NCBI RefSeq assembly: GCF_000715075.1
Contig: NC_134102.1
Location: 47,315,348-47,379,347 of the forward strand
Direction of reading: 5' to 3'
Origin: Nicotiana tabacum
Taxonomy: Eukaryota > Streptophyta > Magnoliopsida > Solanales > Solanaceae
DNA: 64,000 nucleotides
Position numbers and translations under genes: made by a program
The notes under the pieces: model-generated
What the model saw: only the letters and a program-made list of their open reading frames with translations
Databases searched by the model: none
What the model was told of the DNA's origin: nothing
In this document: in pieces, positions 59,644 to 64,000 of the stretch
How positions within the stretch are numbered: position 1 is the stretch's first letter
Layout of the letters: each line of letters begins with the position of its first letter

Positions 59644-61120
59644 ATGTCGAATGTCAATTACAACAACCATCAGGTGGAAGGAACCCCAGTTCCATCACCT
59701 CAAGGAAGCCTACGCAATTCAAGAGAAGCATCACCAGAAAGATCTACTACTCATAACAATGAACAACATGAAAATGAACAAACTGTCAAGCAGGATGCAG
59801 CGAAGCAGTTAATTGTTGAGTACGTGAATGATGCTCTCCAGGCTTTCGTGAGGGGATTACAAACTGTCCACCCACACCTCCACCAAACAGTACTGCAACT
59901 GTGGAAATTCCACGATCAGGGTTGGCTAATTCTGGAAGCGGAGGAACTCCCAACGAGTCACGTGATGGGAGACCAGGTACGCCTAATAATTCTGATTTAC
60001 AAACTTTAATACTAACCTTACAGAAACAGGTGAAAGAACAAAACGACCATATTGAGCAAATACCCGGCGTACCACCTGTGATCAAAGGAGTTGATTTCGA
60101 CAAATATTCACAACAACCATGGAAACCAAGCGCAGCTCCATTACCAATTCCCAAAAAGTTCAAAATGCCTGACATCCCGAAATACGATGGAACGACCGAT
60201 CCACGTGACCACGTTACTGCATTCACCACGGGAGTAAAAGGCAATGATTTAACCAAGCAGGAGATTGAATCTGTGCTGGTCAAAATGTTTGGGGAAACAC
60301 TTACTAAAGGAGCGTTAACATGGTACTCTCTTTTACCTGAAAATTCTATTGATTCTTTTGCTGAGATTGCAGATCTATTTATAAAAGCACACTCGGGTGC
60401 ACAAAAAGTTGAAAAGAGAATGGAAGATATATTCAAAGTAAAGCAAGGAGATACAGAATTGCTTCGAGAATTCGTAGACAGATTCCAAAGTGAGAATGTT
60501 GCTACCAAGAGTAGCTGACAATTGGGAAGCCATGGCATTTGCAAGCAATTTAAACGAGAAAAGTTCAGAAGCTACGAGGAGGCTTAAAGAGAGCCTACAA
60601 GAATTCCCTTCCACGACATGGAATGATGTCTATAATAGGTACAGTACCAAATTACGAATCGAAGAAGATATCGTAGCTCAGTCAAGGGTTGAAGAAAAAA
60701 TAGGTTTGAGGCAGTCAGAATCTGAGAAGAGGTCCAGTAAGAATAGGTACGAGCCTTATATGGGACCTTCGGGGCGAGAAGATCATTCCAAATTCGAAAA
60801 AGTGCAGGCTGATCACAGGTTCGCAAATTGAGATTCAGGTTCGTCATCGTCGAGATTCAGCAAAGATCGAGGTGAACGCAACAGGGATGCTAATACAAAC
60901 GCAAGGATTGGGGACTATAATTTTAACGTAAGTACCTCCGAGTTGGTCGCTATTTTAAGAAGCATGGGGGATAAGGTATGATCGCCTAAAGAGATGAGAT
61001 CAAATCCAAATAGAAGAAACCCATACTTTTGGTGCAAGTTCCATAATGACCACGACCATAGAACATCAGACTGCAGATTATTACAAGGTGAGGTAGAACA
61101 TTTATTGAAGTAGGGCTATC
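59644..61120 (+). pseudogene. gag: Gag of element E
   Basis: Starts MSNVNYNNHQVEGTPVPSP. It shifts frame near 59890, then carries the core IPKKFKMPDIPKYDGTTDP, FGETLTKGALTWYSLLPENS and ELLREFVDRFQSE. It shifts again near 60490 to MLLPRVADNWEAMAFASNLN and ends with the zinc knuckle WCKFHNDHDHRTSDCRLL (61032-61085). Stops at 60829 (TGA), 60979 (TGA) and 61111 (TAG). Confidence 0.88.
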
Positions 61121-61830
61121 TGACGGAATTGTTCAGCGAGAAAGGCAAACAAGCTTACATGAAAAATAGGCAAGAGTCTCCAAAACCTCCATCTCCAAAG
61201 AGAACAGTAAATGTGATAAATGGTGGAGAAGAAGTCAACGGCGTAACCTATATAGCTTTGAGAAAAACAACAAAGTTCACAATAACTCATGGGAAGCGAA
61301 CTCGCCAAACTCTGGAAGACGACAACATAACCTTTGATGATGCAGATGCCGATGGGTTAATGATTCCTCACAATGATGCACTGGTAATATCTTTACTTAT
61401 ACATGATACTAATGTAAAATGGGTTTTGATTGACCCAGGTAGCTCTGTGAATATCATTTAATTATGAGTGGTGAACGATATGCCGATGGGTGATTGTGTA
61501 GTTCCAAAAGCACGTTCCTTATCTGGGTTTGATAACTCAACCGTTATTACAAATGGCGAGATTGAACTAAGCACATACGCAGAGGGGGTCATCAAAGAAA
61601 CAAAATTTCAAGTGATAGACACGGATATGGCCTATAATGTGATTCTTGGGATGCCGTGGATTTATGATATGGATGTTGTGCCATCCATATTACATCAGGT
61701 TATCAAATTCCCTTCAAAATGGGGAATTCAACAGATTCGAGGAGATCAACAAACTTCAAGGAACATCACTTTGGTGATACAGCCAAGTCAAAAAGATACG
61801 AGTGCAAATCAAAAAGATGCGGGCAAGTGA
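61111..61830 (+). pseudogene. protease of element E
   Basis: Linker VNVINGGEEVNGVTYIALRK, then VLIDPGSSVNII (catalytic Asp present), followed by TAA 61459-61461 and TGA 61465-61467. It continues with AEGVIKETKFQVIDTDMAYN and VILGMPWIYDMDVVPS. The linker-protease layout matches D. Confidence 0.85.
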
Positions 61831-62059
61831 GAAAGATGCGGCAAATCAAATTTCAACAGATATTGTGTCAAAACAAACATACGTGGTTTCCAGACCAGAT
61901 GTAATTTAAGAGCCAGAGGATAATGAAAACATTAAAACAACGATTGAGGAGCTTGAAGCTATTCCACTATTCGAACAATGGCCAAATCAAAGAATTCATA
62001 TCGGAGAAAGGTTAAACCCAGATAGGAGAGGTAAGTTAATTGAATATTTAAAAGATAAC

Positions 62060-63880
62060 GTGGATTGTTTTGCATGGTCCCATTCAGATATGACAGATAT
62101 ACCTCCGGAGGTGATGACTCATAAATTAAATGAAGATCCATCATTCATACCTGTCAAACAAAAGAAGAGGAAGCAAGGATCATTCAAAAATCAAGTGATC
62201 GATGAAGAGGTGCAGAAACTCTTAAAGATCGATTCAATACGCGAGGTAAAATCTCCTAATTGTCTAGCTAATACTGTGGTTGTTCCGAAAAAGAACGGTA
62301 AATGGAGAGTTTGTGTGGATTACACTGACTTAAATAAAGCATGCCCGAAGGATTCATTCCCGTTACCGCATATAGATCAATTGATTGATGCTACCGCAGG
62401 CCACGAATTATTAAGCTTTCTAGATGTGTATTCTGGTTATAATCAAATAAAAATGGTCCCCTTAGACGAAGAAAAAACTTCATTTATTACAAACAGGGGG
62501 ACTTATTGTTATAAGGTCATGCCTTTTGACTTGAAAAATGCTGGAGCCACGTTTAAAATGTTGGTGACCAAGATGTTCCAAGAACACCTGGGGAAGACAA
62601 TGGAAGTGTACATTGATGATATGTTGGTCAAATCTACACAAGCGGAAGGTCACTTTCAACATCTTTCAACTACCTTCGAGATCCTCCGCAGATATAATAT
62701 GAAACTGAACCCAGAAAAGTGCGCTTTTGGCATAGCTTCAGGTAAGTTTCTAGGCTTTCTCGTATCTAATAGAGGAATTGAAGTAAATCCTGCATAGATT
62801 AAAGCTATTGAAGAAATACCTGATATACTCACAAGCAAAAAAGAAGTACAAAGATTGACAGGTAGGATTGCATCTCTGGGAAGATTCATTTTAAGATCTT
62901 CAAAGAAAAGCTTTAAATTCTTTTCAGTTTTGAAGAAGCAAAATCAGTTTGAATGGACTGAGGAATACCGACAAGCCCTCAAAGATTTGAAGGCATACTT
63001 AACAAATCCTCCCCTACTGTCTAAACCAAGGGATGGAGAAAGACTATTTGTATATCTTGCAGTTGCAGAAGTAGCTGTAAGTGCAGTTTTAGTAAGGGAG
63101 GACAAAGGTAAACAATCTCCTATTTATTATGTTAGTAAATCTTTATTAGATGCTGAAACTAGATATCCTCGTCTAGAGAAACTAGCTTTAGCATTAGTCA
63201 TGGCAGCTAGGAAATTGAGACCATATTTTCAATGCAATCCTATCTCCGTAGCAACTGCATATCCATTAAGGAGTATTTTGCATAAACAAGAATTGTCAGG
63301 CAGACTAGACAAATGGGCAATAGAACTAAGTGAATATGACATTATTTATCAACCTAGAACAACAGTAAAGTCTCAAGTTCTAGCAGATTTCGTCGCAGAT
63401 TTTAATACAAAAATAATTCCTGAAGTAGAAAAGGAATTACAAATTTTTACTAGAGCTAATCCAGGTACGTGGACTTTATTTACTGATGGATATTCAAATG
63501 TCAAAGGAGCCGGTTTGGGTATTGTCATAATCCCACCCTCAGGTGAAAGTATAAGACAAGCAATTAAATGTTATCCTATTACTAACAATGAAGCAGAGTA
63601 TGAAGCTGTAATTGCAGGTTTGGAACTAGCACGAGAACTCTCTATAGAGCAAATCATGATTAAAAGTGACTCTCAACTGGTCGTCAATCAGATGCAGGGG
63701 ACTTATACTGCTAGAGAGCCACGCATACAACAATACTTGGAAAAGGCACGAGAACTGGTCAGGCAATTCCAATCATAGAAGATCATTAAAATACCCAAGG
63801 AAGAAAACACAGAAGCAGACGCGTTGGCTAACCTTGCTTCAGTTGCAGAAGTAACGAGTGAAAAAAATGCTATTGTAATA
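62060..63880 (+). pseudogene. pol: RT, RNase H and second RNase H of element E
   Basis: One frame across the segment, broken only by TAG at 62795-62797 and TAG at 63776-63778. RT has CVDYTDLNKACPKDSFPLPH, KVMPFDLKNAGATFKMLV and VYIDDMLVKS (YIDD at 62609-62620). RNase H follows with SPIYYVSKSLLDAETRYPRL and the tether KWAIELSEYDIIYQP. The second RNase H has LFTDGYSNVKGAGLG, NEAEYEAVIAGLELA, SDSQLVVNQMQG and TEADALANLAS, with all four acidic residues. Apart from the two TAGs the catalytic residues look complete. The frame continues toward the integrase at the window edge. Confidence 0.9.
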
Positions 63881-64000
63881 CATTTATTTCATTCAGCACT
63901 TGACCAGGATAAACATGAGGTAAGCTTTAACAATTTAACCTGGGATTGGAGTAACGAGATTGTTAATTTTTTGCAGTACGGGATCGTACCTGAAGGCAAG

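Larger units (their letters stand above)
59004..64000 (+). mobile_element. 5' part of Tat-lineage Ty3/gypsy element E (runs off window)
   Basis: Probable 5' LTR, primer site, gag, protease, RT, RNase H and second RNase H in order; the integrase and 3' LTR would lie beyond the window. Its Gag and pol are related to those of D, but it is less decayed: long frames persist, with a limited number of stops. Confidence 0.9.

Noticed and set aside
59786..60544. 252-residue open frame, minus strand
   Set aside because: Shadow of the E Gag, which has clear retrotransposon-gag motifs on the plus strand.

Overview
This is plant nuclear DNA, almost certainly from a flowering plant with a large repeat-filled genome. 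The one intact gene has the intron layout and protein sequence of plant BTF3. The repeats are Ty3/gypsy retrotransposons of the Tat/Ogre lineage, pol-less LTR elements with an Athila-type primer site, and chromovirus-like LTRs starting near TATAACGACCCGAC, which I associate with Solanaceae (tobacco-like). The family assignment is inference.

Layout. 1-8.1 kb: old non-coding repeats, including an LTR-like remnant (about 1.9-4.2 kb) and a decayed antisense Tat gag (4.5-6.1 kb). 8.1-10.1 kb: the only intact host gene, BTF3/NAC-beta, minus strand, five coding exons plus a 5'UTR exon, with a Stowaway-like MITE upstream. 10.8-14.0 kb: 3' part of a non-autonomous LTR element (family F). 14.0-43.4 kb: a large Ogre-type element (B) with LTRs of about 4.8 kb, an extra ORF before gag, and pol with two RNase H domains. 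It is split by two later insertions: a complete pol-less LTR element C (20973-29939, TSD TACAA) inside gag, and a family F solo LTR (40724-42103) inside the 3' LTR. 43.4-47.8 kb: two chromovirus-type LTRs. 47.95-58.58 kb: a complete antisense Tat element D (TSD CTTTC) with an oppositely oriented, intron-containing extra ORF and two covarying hairpins between pol and its 3' LTR. 59.0-64.0 kb: the 5' part of a younger Tat element E, running off the window.

No retroelement here looks autonomous. B has a mutated RT active site and many stops, C has no pol, D has lost the integrase glutamate region, and E carries mainly TAG/TGA nonsense codons of the kind cytosine deamination makes. The items most worth following are the covarying hairpin pair and spliced antisense ORF of D, and the hypervariable CpG-rich word blocks just upstream of the LTR promoters of otherwise unrelated families.
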